Shown: positions 53,770 through 63,640 of the stretch, in pieces | Layout of the letters: each line of letters begins with the position of its first letter | Position numbering within the stretch: the stretch's first letter is position 1 | Assembly (NCBI GenBank): GCA_002402175.1 | Contig: NVVJ01000007.1 | Location: 1 to 64,000 of the forward strand | Source: SAR86 cluster bacterium | GTDB lineage: Bacteria; Pseudomonadota; Gammaproteobacteria; Pseudomonadales; Pseudohongiellaceae | Reading direction: 5' to 3' | DNA: 64,000 nucleotides | Program-made: the position numbers and the translations under genes | Notes under the pieces: generated by a model | Told to the model about the DNA's origin: nothing | What the model saw: the letters and a program-made list of their open reading frames with translations, nothing else | The model's database searches: none

Positions 53770-54507
53770 CTAATTGTTCAGAACAAACCCAATTATTTTA
53801 TCATTGCCCATAACTTTAATGGTTTTATCAATTTTACTGGCACTTGCTCCGCGATAAGGTAGAACCAATAAGACGTAATCGACAAGCTCAGACAAAATTG
53901 GCGTATCAGCGGAGTCCAAAATTGGAGGTGCGTCAAGAATAATTATGCGGTTTGGGTCCTGGTTTTTAGCTTCATGTAGGAAAGCACGCATTCGTTCCCC
54001 AGTAAAAAATTCTACGTGTTCTTCTTCCGCAATTTGTCCGCATGGTACTAGTTGAAGGCGGGGCACTATGGTTGGATAAATCATTCTATCAATATCATCT
54101 ATTTGATCAGTCACAAAATCATATAGGCCGTAGGGAGCATCAACGCCTAAAGCGTCTGCCAGTGATGGATGACGAAAATTGCAATCAACCAGTAATGCCG
54201 ATCTTTGTCGATCTAACGTAAATGCTGCGGCCAGATTAATGGCGTTAAAGCTGGCTCCACCACCCTGGACTACAGAGCTGACCAGCAGGCATGAATTGTA
54301 GCTTTCCATTTTGGGTAGCAATGAGGTGCGCAGGTTACGAAACGCGTTCAAAACACGAGTATCTTTCATGCTAGGGTGAATAATGCCACGTTCCGCGAAT
54401 TCATCTTTTGACGAAGATTTGACAGGTGCCTTTGATTCTATCGATTCGAGCACGTCCGATGAATCGACGATTACGAATTTAGGAGCGGGTTGTTCTGCAT
54501 TAGCCAT
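53770..54507 (-). CDS. BY-kinase-like protein lacking the Walker A lysine
   Basis: About 245 residues from the ATG at 54507 (a GTG at 54519 is also possible). It has the fold of CpsD/Wzc-type tyrosine autokinases. The nucleotide loop, normally GEGKS/T, reads VVQGGGASFNAINLA, so the Lys is absent. Walker A' (ALLVDCNFRHPSL) and Walker B (RIIILDAPPILDSADTPIL) remain. No C-terminal tyrosine cluster is seen, and the protein ends at FVLNN. It probably regulates chain length without ATP-dependent autophosphorylation. It sits directly after the chain-length gene. Confidence 0.85.
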   Translation of the reverse strand: MANAEQPAPKFVIVDSSDVLESIESKAPVKSSSKDEFAERGIIHPSMKDTRVLNAFRNLRTSLLPKMESYNSCLLVSSVVQGGGASFNAINLAAAFTLDRQRSALLVDCNFRHPSLADALGVDAPYGLYDFVTDQIDDIDRMIYPTIVPRLQLVPCGQIAEEEHVEFFTGERMRAFLHEAKNQDPNRIIILDAPPILDSADTPILSELVDYVLLVLPYRGASASKIDKTIKVMGNDKIIGFVLNN

Positions 54508-54536
54508 GAAGCTACTCACTATTTAATAATAACTTA

Positions 54537-56051
54537 CTAAAAAAATTCGGCCAGATTTAGGTACCACGTAATTCCATATATGGATACCATTGCCGCCGCC
54601 ACCATTGCTGTAAAGTAACGATCAGCTACTCGCCGCACATTTTCTGTTTGCATATGGGGAATTGTGATAAGCATCGGGGGCCAGGACTCCGACCAGTTAG
54701 ATTCAGACTTAATCCGAGTATCTAGTTCCATATAAACTATTAGCAAACCAATCGGAGCACAAAGTGCGAGGATAATGCTTCCCATCATTAGCTGTGAAAA
54801 TGTAAAGCCATCAGGCTGCGTTGGTATGACGGCGGATTCCTGAATTTTAAAGGTGACACCTTGTTCTTCTTCGTCCAGGTGCATAGACACTCGTGCGTTC
54901 TCAAGTCTCTGAAGCATTTCATTATAGAAATCCTGAGTAACATTGTAGTCACGAGTGAGTTCCGCCAGTTCCGCTTCGGATTCGTTAATAAGTTTTGATC
55001 TCTCTTCTTCCGCAGCCAACAGAACACTAATTCCGCTATGTTGGCTGAGCATGGCTTCACTGCTGGTTTTAAGTGCGGCGAGTTGGCTTCGAAGCTCTTG
55101 ATGCAGCGGAGTCACTCCCTCACCTTCATCCAGCTCTGTACTTATTATCGGTGATATTCGATCTGATTCAAGCATGCCCTGTAGGTCGGAAATCTGATTT
55201 TGTACTTGTACAACATCGGGGTAATTGTCGTGGAATCGTGCTCGTAGCCCATCAAGTACTATTTGCAGCGCATTGATTCTGCCACGAATGGCATTAATTT
55301 CGGATAAGTCTTTGGATACTGCATTCTCACCGGCCAGCTGGCTTTCTACTGAGCGTATTTCGGTTTCAACTTGTACAAGGTCCAATTCCAGTCGTTCCAT
55401 CTCAGCACGATAACCAGATATTCGATTGTTCGAATTAGTGAGTGTTCCTAGATTGTGTTCAGACTTAAACAGGCTCAGCTTGCGTTCTGATTCTTGAAGT
55501 TTAGTTTGATATGAAGCTACCTGGTTTTCAATAAAGCCGAATGCATTTCGACTTTCTTCTTGCTTCGCAACGACGCTTTGCTTAATAAATAAAGAGGTAT
55601 ACCTCTGAGTGATGCTAAAAGCGCGAATGGGAGACTCATCGGTGTGCGATATTTTTATCAGGCTTGCTGGATTTCGTGAAACATTTGCTATTATGGTATG
55701 ACCCTGAACAGTCCCGATGAGTTCATCTTTTTGTGCCTGAGATAGAATATCAACATCCCAACCGCCTGATTCTAAAATCAAATCTGCAAAGTCTCTGTTG
55801 AATAGAATGTCTTGCGCCATGCGAGCCTGGTCGACAATTCCAGTCGTTACCGCATTACCTTCCATAAGAGGTTGAAGGATATTGCTGTTGTCTGCGTAGA
55901 TAGAAGCCGATGCTGTAAAGCTTTTTGGCCAGGTAGCAGCTAACAATAGACAGCTTACTGAAACTGCAAGAATGCAAGCTGCAACAAGAATTCGATTCTC
56001 TGATAACGCCCGAAGATAAGATTTTATCATATCCTCTACGTGCAAATTCAT
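54537..56051 (-). CDS. Chain-length determinant protein (Wzz/EpsF-like)
   Basis: A 504-residue inner-membrane polysaccharide co-polymerase of the kind found in exosortase A loci. It has one helix near residues 18-38 and one near 425-445, with a long periplasmic coiled coil between them (QESERKLSLFKSEHNLGTL, ETEIRSVESQLAG) and a third hydrophobic segment close to the C terminus. No tyrosine kinase domain is fused; the kinase-like gene follows separately. GGAG 7 bases before the ATG. It sets polymer length together with the export lipoprotein. Confidence 0.9.
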   Translation of the reverse strand: MNLHVEDMIKSYLRALSENRILVAACILAVSVSCLLLAATWPKSFTASASIYADNSNILQPLMEGNAVTTGIVDQARMAQDILFNRDFADLILESGGWDVDILSQAQKDELIGTVQGHTIIANVSRNPASLIKISHTDESPIRAFSITQRYTSLFIKQSVVAKQEESRNAFGFIENQVASYQTKLQESERKLSLFKSEHNLGTLTNSNNRISGYRAEMERLELDLVQVETEIRSVESQLAGENAVSKDLSEINAIRGRINALQIVLDGLRARFHDNYPDVVQVQNQISDLQGMLESDRISPIISTELDEGEGVTPLHQELRSQLAALKTSSEAMLSQHSGISVLLAAEEERSKLINESEAELAELTRDYNVTQDFYNEMLQRLENARVSMHLDEEEQGVTFKIQESAVIPTQPDGFTFSQLMMGSIILALCAPIGLLIVYMELDTRIKSESNWSESWPPMLITIPHMQTENVRRVADRYFTAMVAAAMVSIYGITWYLNLAEFF

Positions 56052-56091
56052 ACGTTACTCCAGCGTTGCCATTGATGGCTGTCAGTTTTAA

Positions 56092-56709
56092 TCAAAACAA
56101 TCGTTCAGGAACAGTGATCACATCGCCTGCGCGCATAGGATAATTTGTTTCCAGTAGTCCTCGAAGCAAAATATCATCTAGCTTAATATCAAAATTTAAT
56201 AACTGTCCGTCAACTTGCCGGTACAGCTTGGCCCGATTTGCGGAGGCGACGTCATTTACTCCGCCGGCTTCAAGAATCGCATCTAAAACCGACATGCCTC
56301 TGGCATAAGGTATCGACCTCGGGCTTTGAACGGCGCCAGTAATGCGAACGCGAGAAATATATTCCCTACTGTTTACCTGGCTTACAATCACGGTCACTTG
56401 AGGGTTTCTTAATTGCTCCTGAAGTAATTCGGCTATTGTTGTAGTAAGACTTGCAGCATCGAAGCCACTTGCTGAAATGTCGCCTACTAAAGGTATGGAT
56501 ATATATCCATCGGGGCGTACTGGGACCTGAGATGTTAATTCGGGATTACCCCATACATTTATCGTTAGTATGTCGCCCACTCCAATTTTGTAGAATTCAA
56601 ACTCTTCCTCGGCAAAAGAGATATCCATTATGGATGCTGGAGGAGACGGGCTGCTGGTTTCGCATGCAGATAATATAAGCATGCAAAAACTAATAATTAT
56701 AAACCGCAT
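56092..56709 (-). CDS. Wza-like exopolysaccharide export lipoprotein
   Basis: A 205-residue outer-membrane-linked lipoprotein (lipobox LILSACETS). It has the Poly_export domain (FYKIGVGDILTINVWGNPELTSQVPVRPDGYISIPLVGDISASG) and one SLBB domain (RVRITGAVQSPRSIPYARGMSVLDAILEAGGV). It is shorter than E. coli Wza and has no C-terminal barrel helix, so the separate barrel gene at 52384 may provide the outer-membrane pore. First gene of the minus-strand export operon. Confidence 0.92.
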   Translation of the reverse strand: MRFIIISFCMLILSACETSSPSPPASIMDISFAEEEFEFYKIGVGDILTINVWGNPELTSQVPVRPDGYISIPLVGDISASGFDAASLTTTIAELLQEQLRNPQVTVIVSQVNSREYISRVRITGAVQSPRSIPYARGMSVLDAILEAGGVNDVASANRAKLYRQVDGQLLNFDIKLDDILLRGLLETNYPMRAGDVITVPERLF

Positions 56710-57107
56710 TCGAAAGCCCCAAAATAGCTGATTGTTTAAAAATGTAATTGAACGTCAAACGGTCGAAATAGCCTTAACCACTTCCTATCGTCGTATTAAC
56801 GAGCTTCTATTTCTATGTATAGAATACTGTCAAATTGTCGACAATTAGTGATGCAACAGGTAATTAAAGCAAGCTTTCCGTGAAAGTCAACAATACTGGC
56901 GTAGTTTTTGATAGAACTTGTAACAACGTCACAAAAATCATCAGTTTAGCGAGAAAAAATCGATTATTGCGTTAAATCCAAATCGGTCATTACACGTGTA
57001 GCCTCGGAATATGTAGTCATGTTCATTACATTTAATGTCTTCAATTGTGGCTTTTAGCATAATTACTGTATGTACAGCGCCTCTACAGCAGAAAATTTCA
57101 ATCTAAT
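56710..57107. other. Divergent regulatory region
   Basis: 398 bases between the export operon and the vanZ-like gene, AT-rich and without a gene. It contains the 14-bp palindrome at 56833-56846. No sigma-54 consensus was found on either strand. Confidence 0.45.
56833..56846. promoter_or_regulatory. 14-bp perfect palindrome, candidate operator
   Basis: AATTGTCGACAATT equals its reverse complement. It is 124 bases before the export operon and 262 before the vanZ-like gene. The binding protein is unknown. Confidence 0.4.
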
Positions 57108-58058
57108 ATGATTTCTAGCGACACTAAATACCAGGGAAATGTTCTTCTTTGGCTCTCGATTACAGCCTTTATAGGATTAATTCTGATTCAGCAGTTAGTT
57201 GCTGTTACGCCTGATTCCCAAATGACGATAGCATTTCATAATGCTGCACATACCCCGTGGTTTCTATGTCTAACCCTGCTTATATGGCCAATTTTGAAAC
57301 AGGTGACAGGTCGTGAATTTTGGCAACTGTTGATAGTTTGCGGCTTGTTCGCATTGATTCTGGGAATATTCTTAGAGCTAGTACAGGTATTTACTTCGCG
57401 ACAGGCGAGCTGGGGCGATGTTGGGCTTAACTACTTTGGAGCTATTTCAGCACTTTGCTTCATAGCAATGGTACATGAATGGCGTAATTTTCACCGTGGC
57501 GCAGCTCTGTTTTTACTGGTCGTAGCGATCAGTTTAGTCCTAATGGGCTTTAGAGGCGTTGGTAGTATTTATTGGCTTCATTTAAAACGCGATTCTATCT
57601 CACCCGTATTACTAGCTTTTGATGGGCCCTCAGCTATTACTCGAAGAAATTTAGGAGCAGACTGGGAAATCGTAATAGGCCCTTCTCCATGGACTGATTT
57701 TGCGGGAAAAAGTGTCGCAAAAGTGACATTGCAAACAAATTTAAGATGGCCGGGGATTACACTGGCAGAGCCATATCCCGCGTGGGATGAGTACTTTTCC
57801 CTTCATATCCACGCCTTCCTAGACTCTGATGATCCTATACCTCTTACAGTTCGAGTGGAGACCTTTGAAAACCGTGGAATGGATTCCACAGTGGATGTTT
57901 CACTCCTTCGGGGGGCGAATTATCTGACAATACCGATATCGCAGTTAATTCCAGCTTCAGGAAAAACAAATCTAGACGTAAAAGCTTTATATATATTTAG
58001 TGAAGGAAGTCAGGCTGGGCGCAATTTTTATCTTGGTGCCATTAAGTTGAGTGACTGA
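57108..58058 (+). CDS. VanZ-family membrane protein
   Basis: A 316-residue protein. The first ~145 residues have four or five helices with the VanZ pattern (FHNAAHTPWFLCLTLLIWP, LELVQVFTSRQASWGDVGLNYFGA). Residues ~165-316 form a periplasmic beta-sandwich-like domain (LRWPGITLAEPYPAWDEYFSLHIHAFL), as in carbohydrate-binding modules. VanZ-like proteins occur in many exosortase loci. The role is unknown; the extra domain may contact exported glycan. Confidence 0.8.
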   Translation: MISSDTKYQGNVLLWLSITAFIGLILIQQLVAVTPDSQMTIAFHNAAHTPWFLCLTLLIWPILKQVTGREFWQLLIVCGLFALILGIFLELVQVFTSRQASWGDVGLNYFGAISALCFIAMVHEWRNFHRGAALFLLVVAISLVLMGFRGVGSIYWLHLKRDSISPVLLAFDGPSAITRRNLGADWEIVIGPSPWTDFAGKSVAKVTLQTNLRWPGITLAEPYPAWDEYFSLHIHAFLDSDDPIPLTVRVETFENRGMDSTVDVSLLRGANYLTIPISQLIPASGKTNLDVKALYIFSEGSQAGRNFYLGAIKLSD

Positions 58059-58577
58059 CGAAAAACGCTCACAAATAGAAGCGACAATGCATAGGCGGTG
58101 TTGAATAGAAGTTTTTGTTGATTATGTGACTGCTAGTCGAGTCCAAAATCAACAAAACTGATGTGGTTGGAGGGGGCACCGTAAGAGGGCGATGCACTAT
58201 AGGTGCCTATGAAAATTAAATCCCATACAACATATGGTATGGCAGCTGGGTTTAGTCGCCAAGAAAGGAAATACTTTATAGTTTTTTCGATGATCGGTGG
58301 GAAGTTCGAGCATAAAGCGGTTCAAAATCAATTGGCTACTAAATCGAGCATCCGTGAATATGTCAACTGTTCCAGCTTTAGTAAAATTGGACATATATAG
58401 TTGAATGTTGGCAGGAAAGTCGTGGGATTCCGTAGGAAAACAAGTCCTTTTTTGTTACGCTGCTCCGTTGCATTGCGGGTATCATAGTAATTCGGACTGT
58501 TGTGTTTAGTGGGGCAGCCAGTAATTGATCAAATATGGCACATAGAATCAAAAAAATTATCTAGTCTAAAAATACAC
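58059..58577. other. Intergenic region without supported gene
   Basis: About 520 bases before the sugar transferase gene. Short frames near 58200-58400 occur on both strands but lack family traits and ribosome sites. A CCATAC/GTATGG inverted repeat sits at 58223-58242. No sigma-54 consensus was found on the plus strand. Confidence 0.4.
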
Positions 58578-59999
58578 ATGGCCACTTTCAAGCTTTTCAA
58601 TAACCATATCAACGTGACTTTCATTTTCTTGGCAGTGTGTGAAGCCTTGATATTGTATTGCTCTATTTTTGTGGCGGTTGCTATTAGATTTGGCACCTTT
58701 GATTTTGATTCAGATGTGGTTGTTGCTGGAGTTGGGAGTCTTAGTTTAAAGGCCGCCGTTTTTGCTTTGGTTCACATGTTATTTATGACGGCACTTGGGC
58801 TTTACCAAGTTGAGCAATTCAGAGGAAAAACTGGCTTCGTGCAGATGATTTCCCGAGTAATTGTAAGTCTGTTCCTTGTTTCAATTGTTCTAATAGTCTT
58901 GTTCTATATTTTTCCATCTATTCGCCTAGGTCGCGGCATAATAGCAATTGCATTTTTGGTAGTGTTGGCCTCGCTCATAATAGTTCGCAGAATTTTTTTG
59001 GGGACGGTAGATGGAAATGTCTTTGTTTCCAATATTTTGGTGTTTGGAGTCGGGAAAAATGCGGCTAGCTTATTCGCCTCCAATGAAAATTATAAACCTT
59101 CTCCCGGATATCGCTTAAAAGGCTTCGTTAACACTCCAGTTCAGGAGAAAGTTGTACCGGATCATTTGATTATTGAACTTGGCGAATCTTTACTAGTGCA
59201 AGCGACTAAGCTGGGTGTTAATGAAATTGTGGTCGCGTTGGATGACAGAAGGCAGGGGTATCCCGTTCAGCATTTACTTGATTGTAAGCTGGCTGGAATT
59301 CAAATTACGGACCCGGTCAGCTTTTTGGAGCGAGAACAGGGCAAAGTAAATCTGGCTTTAATGAATCCGTCCTGGATGATATTTAGTGATGGTTTCACTG
59401 TATCGTGGTTCAAAACTGCGCTGTCCAGATTTTTCGATATCGCCGCTAGCTTAAGTATACTGATACTAACGGCTCCTATATTGCTTATCACTGCGTTTTT
59501 GATTGCGCTAGAGAGTGGGTTTAAAGAGCCGATATTCTACAGGCAGCAACGGGTCGGAAAGAACGGAGAAAATTTCGACCTATTGAAGTTTAGAAGTATG
59601 CAAGTGAATGCAGAAAAAGGCGGCGCGCAGTGGGCAGCTAAAAATGATGCCAGAGTTACCAGCGTAGGTAAATTTATTCGTAAAGTGCGAATAGATGAAG
59701 TTCCACAAATACTTAATATTCTAAAAGGTGATATGCGGTTGGTGGGACCACGCCCCGAACGCCCTGAATTTGTAAACAAGTTAAGTAAAACAATAAGCAT
59801 GTATTCGCAGCGCCACTCGGTGAAACCTGGTTTGGCAGGCTGGGCACAGTTAAAATATCCATACGGCGCGACAGAGCAAGACGCCTACGAAAAACTTCAG
59901 TATGACTTGTACTATATTAAAAATGCGAATCCAGTGATGGATTTTTTTATATTGTTACAAACACTCGAAGTAGTAATTTTCGGCAAGGGTGTGCGATAG
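58578..59999 (+). CDS. Initiating sugar-phosphate transferase, XrtA system type
   Basis: About 473 residues from the ATG at 58578; upstream in-frame TTG codons are less likely. A polyprenyl-phosphate hexose-1-phosphate transferase that moves a sugar phosphate from a UDP-sugar onto undecaprenyl phosphate, the first step of the repeat unit. Four N-terminal helices and a CoA-binding-like middle domain precede the catalytic domain with FYRQQRVGKNGENFDLLKFRSM, RKVRIDEVPQILNILKGDM, LVGPRPERPEF and KPGLAGWAQLKYPYGATEQDA. The last motif is typical of exosortase-linked members. Confidence 0.93.
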   Translation: MATFKLFNNHINVTFIFLAVCEALILYCSIFVAVAIRFGTFDFDSDVVVAGVGSLSLKAAVFALVHMLFMTALGLYQVEQFRGKTGFVQMISRVIVSLFLVSIVLIVLFYIFPSIRLGRGIIAIAFLVVLASLIIVRRIFLGTVDGNVFVSNILVFGVGKNAASLFASNENYKPSPGYRLKGFVNTPVQEKVVPDHLIIELGESLLVQATKLGVNEIVVALDDRRQGYPVQHLLDCKLAGIQITDPVSFLEREQGKVNLALMNPSWMIFSDGFTVSWFKTALSRFFDIAASLSILILTAPILLITAFLIALESGFKEPIFYRQQRVGKNGENFDLLKFRSMQVNAEKGGAQWAAKNDARVTSVGKFIRKVRIDEVPQILNILKGDMRLVGPRPERPEFVNKLSKTISMYSQRHSVKPGLAGWAQLKYPYGATEQDAYEKLQYDLYYIKNANPVMDFFILLQTLEVVIFGKGVR

Positions 60000-60115
60000 C
60001 ATTTCAACAAGTAGTTGAATCCGAGTTAATAAAGATTAGTTTATTGCCTAAAATTTTTTTACTTATGTAAACTTTATCAGTACTCAAATTGACAACAACA
60101 TTGAGGATTAAGAGT

Positions 60116-61387
60116 TTGGAATTGAAAGATTGCAGAATTGCCGTGATTGGCCTTGGCTATGTGGGCTTACCTTTATTAATTGAATTTGGAAAGAAATTTC
60201 CATGTCAGGGATTTGATATTCAAACTAAGCGCATTGATGAACTCGGCCAGTGTATTGACACAACCAACGAGATGTCCAAGGAAGAGCTAGGTGCAAGTGA
60301 GGTGTCCTATACATCGGATCCCGAAGATTTGCGTGCATCAAATATTTATATTGTTACCGTTCCAACTCCTATTGATAAGCAGAATAGACCTAACCTTCAT
60401 CCTTTGGAAAGCGCTAGTAAAACAGTTGGGCAATACTTGTCTAAAGGCGATATTGTGATTTACGAATCTACGGTGTATCCCGGTGCGACAGAAGAAGTGT
60501 GTGTGCCAATACTTGAAGCTGAATCGGGTTTGAAATTCAACGAAGATTTCTTTGCGGGCTACAGTCCAGAGAGAATTAACCCTGGTGATAAAGTTCACCG
60601 GATTCACTCTATAGTTAAAGTGACTGCTGGTTCTACACCTGAAGTTACAAAGTTTGTTGATGAACTCTATAAAACCATAATTACAGCCGGTACGCACAAT
60701 GTCAGTACGATTAAAGTGGCGGAGGCAGCAAAGGTTATTGAAAATACACAACGAGATTTAAATATAGCCCTTATCAACGAGCTCTGCATTATTTTCGAAA
60801 AGCTGGGAATTAACACCGAAGAAGTATTGCAAGCAGCGGGTAGTAAGTGGAATTTCCAACCATTTAGACCCGGGCTTGTTGGTGGGCATTGCATCAGTGT
60901 AGATCCGTATTATTTGACTCACAAGGCGCAGGAAATAGGCTATCACCCTGAAGTCATTTTAGCAGGCAGGCGTATAAACGATGGAATGGGCACCTATATC
61001 GTAGATCGAATTGTGAGGCTACTAACACAAAAGCGAATTCACGTTGTGGACTCCAGGATTTTAGTTATGGGACTAAGTTTCAAGGAGAATTGCCCTGACC
61101 TTCGAAACACTCGTGTCGTAGATGTCGTTGAAGGATTAAGCGATTACCATACGTCTGTAGATGTTTACGACCCCTGGGTCAACAGTGAAGAAGCAATGAA
61201 GGAATATGGTATTAGTCTGATAGATAAACCAGAAGCGCAAGCTTATGATGCTGTCATAATTACAGTTGCACATGACTGCTTTAGAGAGTCTGGTATTGAG
61301 GCAGTTAGGTCTTACTGTAAAGCTAAGAGCATTATCTTTGATGTAAAATATCTGTTTTCGGATCAAGCTGATGTTAATTGCTTATAG
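60116..61387 (+). CDS. UDP-N-acetylhexosamine 6-dehydrogenase (TviB/WbpO-like)
   Basis: About 423 residues. Oxidises UDP-GlcNAc or UDP-GalNAc to the uronic acid with two NAD+. The Rossmann motif is [11 protein letters not shown] at the start, the catalytic Cys lies in [16 protein letters not shown] (~residue 264), and [12 protein letters not shown] matches the TviB/WbpO branch better than UDP-glucose dehydrogenase. There is no ATG. TTG at 60116 follows an AGGATTAAGAG segment; another TTG lies at 60089. It provides an acidic sugar to the polymer. Confidence 0.92.
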   Translation: MELKDCRIAVIGLGYVGLPLLIEFGKKFPCQGFDIQTKRIDELGQCIDTTNEMSKEELGASEVSYTSDPEDLRASNIYIVTVPTPIDKQNRPNLHPLESASKTVGQYLSKGDIVIYESTVYPGATEEVCVPILEAESGLKFNEDFFAGYSPERINPGDKVHRIHSIVKVTAGSTPEVTKFVDELYKTIITAGTHNVSTIKVAEAAKVIENTQRDLNIALINELCIIFEKLGINTEEVLQAAGSKWNFQPFRPGLVGGHCISVDPYYLTHKAQEIGYHPEVILAGRRINDGMGTYIVDRIVRLLTQKRIHVVDSRILVMGLSFKENCPDLRNTRVVDVVEGLSDYHTSVDVYDPWVNSEEAMKEYGISLIDKPEAQAYDAVIITVAHDCFRESGIEAVRSYCKAKSIIFDVKYLFSDQADVNCL

Positions 61388-61423
61388 ATTCAGGTAGAAG
61401 ACTCATAGTATCTGCCCGATTCA

Positions 61424-62434
61424 GTGGTTGCTAAGCAGGGAAAAACATTGCAAAAGTCAATTCTAGTCACCGGTGGTGCAGGCTATATTGGTAGCCATGT
61501 TGTTAAACAGTTAGGTTTGCGAAATGAATCTATTGTCGTACTTGATAATTTAAGCACTGGTTTTGCTGACTCTGTACTTTATGGCGAGTTAATAGTCGGC
61601 GAAACAGGAGATCAAGCTCTGGTTTCCAGAATACTCGCTGAAAAAAATATAGATACAGTAATCCATTTCGCCGCTCACACCATAGTGCCCGAGTCTGTTA
61701 CGAATCCCCTGAAGTATTATAAAAACAATACTAGCTCTACACAGAGCTTACTTGACTGCTGCGAGCAGGCAGGTGTAAGCAATTTTATTTTTTCATCTAC
61801 CGCCGCCGTTTACGGTGAACTAAAGACAGGTGTGGCCACCGAAGATTCGGAAAAAGCGCCTATTAATCCCTATGGTAAATCCAAATTGATGAGTGAGTGG
61901 ATGATAGGTGATTTGTGTGCTGCTACCGAAATGAATTCAGTCATTTTGCGCTACTTCAACGTGGCCGGCAGTGATCCTGATGGTCAGATTGGTCAGCGCA
62001 CGAAAAATGCTACTTTACTAATCAAGGTAGCCTGTGAAGCTGCTGTTGGAAAAAGAGAAAAGCTTTATGTATTTGGAACTGACTATCCGACCCCTGATGG
62101 TACGGGTATAAGGGATTATATCCACGTAGATGATCTGGCTTCTGCTCATCTTGCTGCATTGGATTATTTACGAGCCGGAGGTGAGTCAACTACGCTAAAT
62201 TGTGGTTATGGTCATGGATATAGCGTTCGAGAAGTTATAGACGCCGTTGAGAGGTGTCATGATTGCAAACTCAATGTTATCGAGTCACCGCGCCGCGCTG
62301 GAGATCCTCCTATTTTAATTTCAAATGCGGATGCTATTCATCGAAGTCTTTCCTGGCAGCCGAAGTTTGATGATCTGGATGCAATAGTTAAAACCTCCCT
62401 AGCCTGGGAGATGAAGATTTCTGGCGAGTTATAG
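61424..62434 (+). CDS. galE: UDP-glucose 4-epimerase
   Basis: A 336-residue cytosolic epimerase interconverting UDP-Glc and UDP-Gal, and possibly the N-acetyl forms. The NAD loop is TGGAGYIGSHV, the catalytic pair is Ser/Thr in SSTAAVYGE and Tyr/Lys in YGKSK, and NPLKYYKNNT and IRDYIHVDDLA are classic GalE segments. The start may be GTG at 61424 or TTG at 61448, which has CAGGG seven bases upstream. It lies 36 bases after the dehydrogenase gene, so they are one operon. Confidence 0.93.
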   Translation: MVAKQGKTLQKSILVTGGAGYIGSHVVKQLGLRNESIVVLDNLSTGFADSVLYGELIVGETGDQALVSRILAEKNIDTVIHFAAHTIVPESVTNPLKYYKNNTSSTQSLLDCCEQAGVSNFIFSSTAAVYGELKTGVATEDSEKAPINPYGKSKLMSEWMIGDLCAATEMNSVILRYFNVAGSDPDGQIGQRTKNATLLIKVACEAAVGKREKLYVFGTDYPTPDGTGIRDYIHVDDLASAHLAALDYLRAGGESTTLNCGYGHGYSVREVIDAVERCHDCKLNVIESPRRAGDPPILISNADAIHRSLSWQPKFDDLDAIVKTSLAWEMKISGEL

Positions 62435-62509
62435 CTGAACCAGCAGCTAGACATCGCACATGTATTATTAGATTTTCAGATAGTTGTTGGACTCAAATAA
62501 AAAGCAAAA

Positions 62510-62536
62510 AAAAGCCGCGAACTTCGCGGCTTTTTT
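62510..62536. terminator. Bidirectional rho-independent terminator
   Basis: GCCGCG (62514-62519) pairs with CGCGGC (62525-62530) around the loop AACTT. Six T follow and an A run precedes, so it works for both galE on the plus strand and the PEP-CTERM gene on the minus strand. Confidence 0.9.
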
Positions 62537-62594
62537 ACGACTATTATCTAGTCTATCTATTTATCTTCTAGCATACTGCTGCAACCATTCAGTC

Positions 62595-63368
62595 TTAAGC
62601 AGTTAGCTTGAGTTTGCGGCGGCGCACACCAAATCCTAACAGACCCATACCTAAAAGAACCAATATGCCAGGCTCTGGAACTGGAGCAATTGACTCAACA
62701 AGAACTACCATGTCTGAGTAATCATAGTCTGAGCCAGGGAATGCTGTGTCTTCAAAAGCAAGAATATATTCGCCTGCACCAAAACTACCGAAGCAAAGTG
62801 GGCAATAAGGTAGCGGGGCCAAAGCCAGTGAGCCATCTCCAGCGAACGCGATCATATGATCGGTTGTATTGTTATGTGCAGCATCACCAACGCCTGCATT
62901 GTCAGATGAGCGAGAGAAGAATACTCCACCTCCAGCTCCTGCGCTGGAATCAATATAGAAACCAAAGTTTACAGAATTGAAAGTAACTTCAGTTGCCGAA
63001 GAAGCACCAAATATATTAAAAGATGTTAGGCCTGTTCTTGCTAAGACGATAGCGCTACCAGCTGACGCACTGCCATCAAATAGCTCCAGGCGATTAGAAG
63101 TATTGCCAAGATCATAAATACCGAAGGTATTAGTAGTAGCGAAACCAGCTAATTCAAAAAGCAGGCGGTTAGCGCCTAAGAAGCTGCCATCCAGGCTCCA
63201 AATTTCGTCTGGTAGATGTTGGTCAGCGTTAACATCAAGGAAGCTGCCACCATTGGTAATCGAGTCAAGGCCGTTCTGTAGGCCTGAACCGCTAACTACT
63301 GTTCCTGCATTGGCTGCCATGGCAAATGTGCCAAACGCCAATCCAAGGATTAGTTTATTAAGTTTCAT
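62595..63368 (-). CDS. PEP-CTERM sorting-domain protein
   Basis: A 257-residue exported protein. A signal peptide (LILGLAFGTFAMAANA) leads to a beta-rich mature domain with DUF4114-like features (GAGEYILAFEDTAFPGSDYDYSDMVVLVE). The C terminus has all three parts of a PEP-CTERM signal: PVPEPG, the helix ILVLLGMGLLGFGV, and the basic RRRKLK. It should be processed by XrtA and delivered to the surface with the exopolysaccharide. GGAG before the ATG, a sigma-54 promoter and an upstream A-tract element make it a strong PrsR target candidate. Confidence 0.95.
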   Translation of the reverse strand: MKLNKLILGLAFGTFAMAANAGTVVSGSGLQNGLDSITNGGSFLDVNADQHLPDEIWSLDGSFLGANRLLFELAGFATTNTFGIYDLGNTSNRLELFDGSASAGSAIVLARTGLTSFNIFGASSATEVTFNSVNFGFYIDSSAGAGGGVFFSRSSDNAGVGDAAHNNTTDHMIAFAGDGSLALAPLPYCPLCFGSFGAGEYILAFEDTAFPGSDYDYSDMVVLVESIAPVPEPGILVLLGMGLLGFGVRRRKLKLTA

Positions 63369-63440
63369 TTAGTCACTCCGGTCATTCGATAAATAGATTG
63401 GCTAAAGCTTGTTAAGAGCAATAGCGCTAGTAACTATAAA

Positions 63441-63455
63441 GCAAACTTTGTGCCA
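63441..63455 (-). promoter_or_regulatory. Sigma-54 promoter of the PEP-CTERM gene
   Basis: On the minus strand TGGCACAAAGTTTGC matches TGGCAC-N5-TTGC exactly and is followed by T. The start is expected near 63430, giving a leader of about 62 bases. Confidence 0.75.
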
Positions 63456-63640
63456 TATATAAAAATACTATTAATAACAACGTGTTACCTGTGGTTCGCG
63501 ATAAGGTTTTACTGGGTTTTGTAAAGTTTACCGACACAATTAAACGCTTGCTACGTATGAATAAGGCGCTGCCATTGAATATTAGGTAATAATATCAATT
63601 AAAACAGCAGGTTAGTCTTGAATTTTCCATGAAACTAAGG

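Noticed and set aside
58197-58400. Pair of overlapping 65-codon frames on opposite strands
   Set aside because: They mirror each other, lack ribosome sites and resemble no family.
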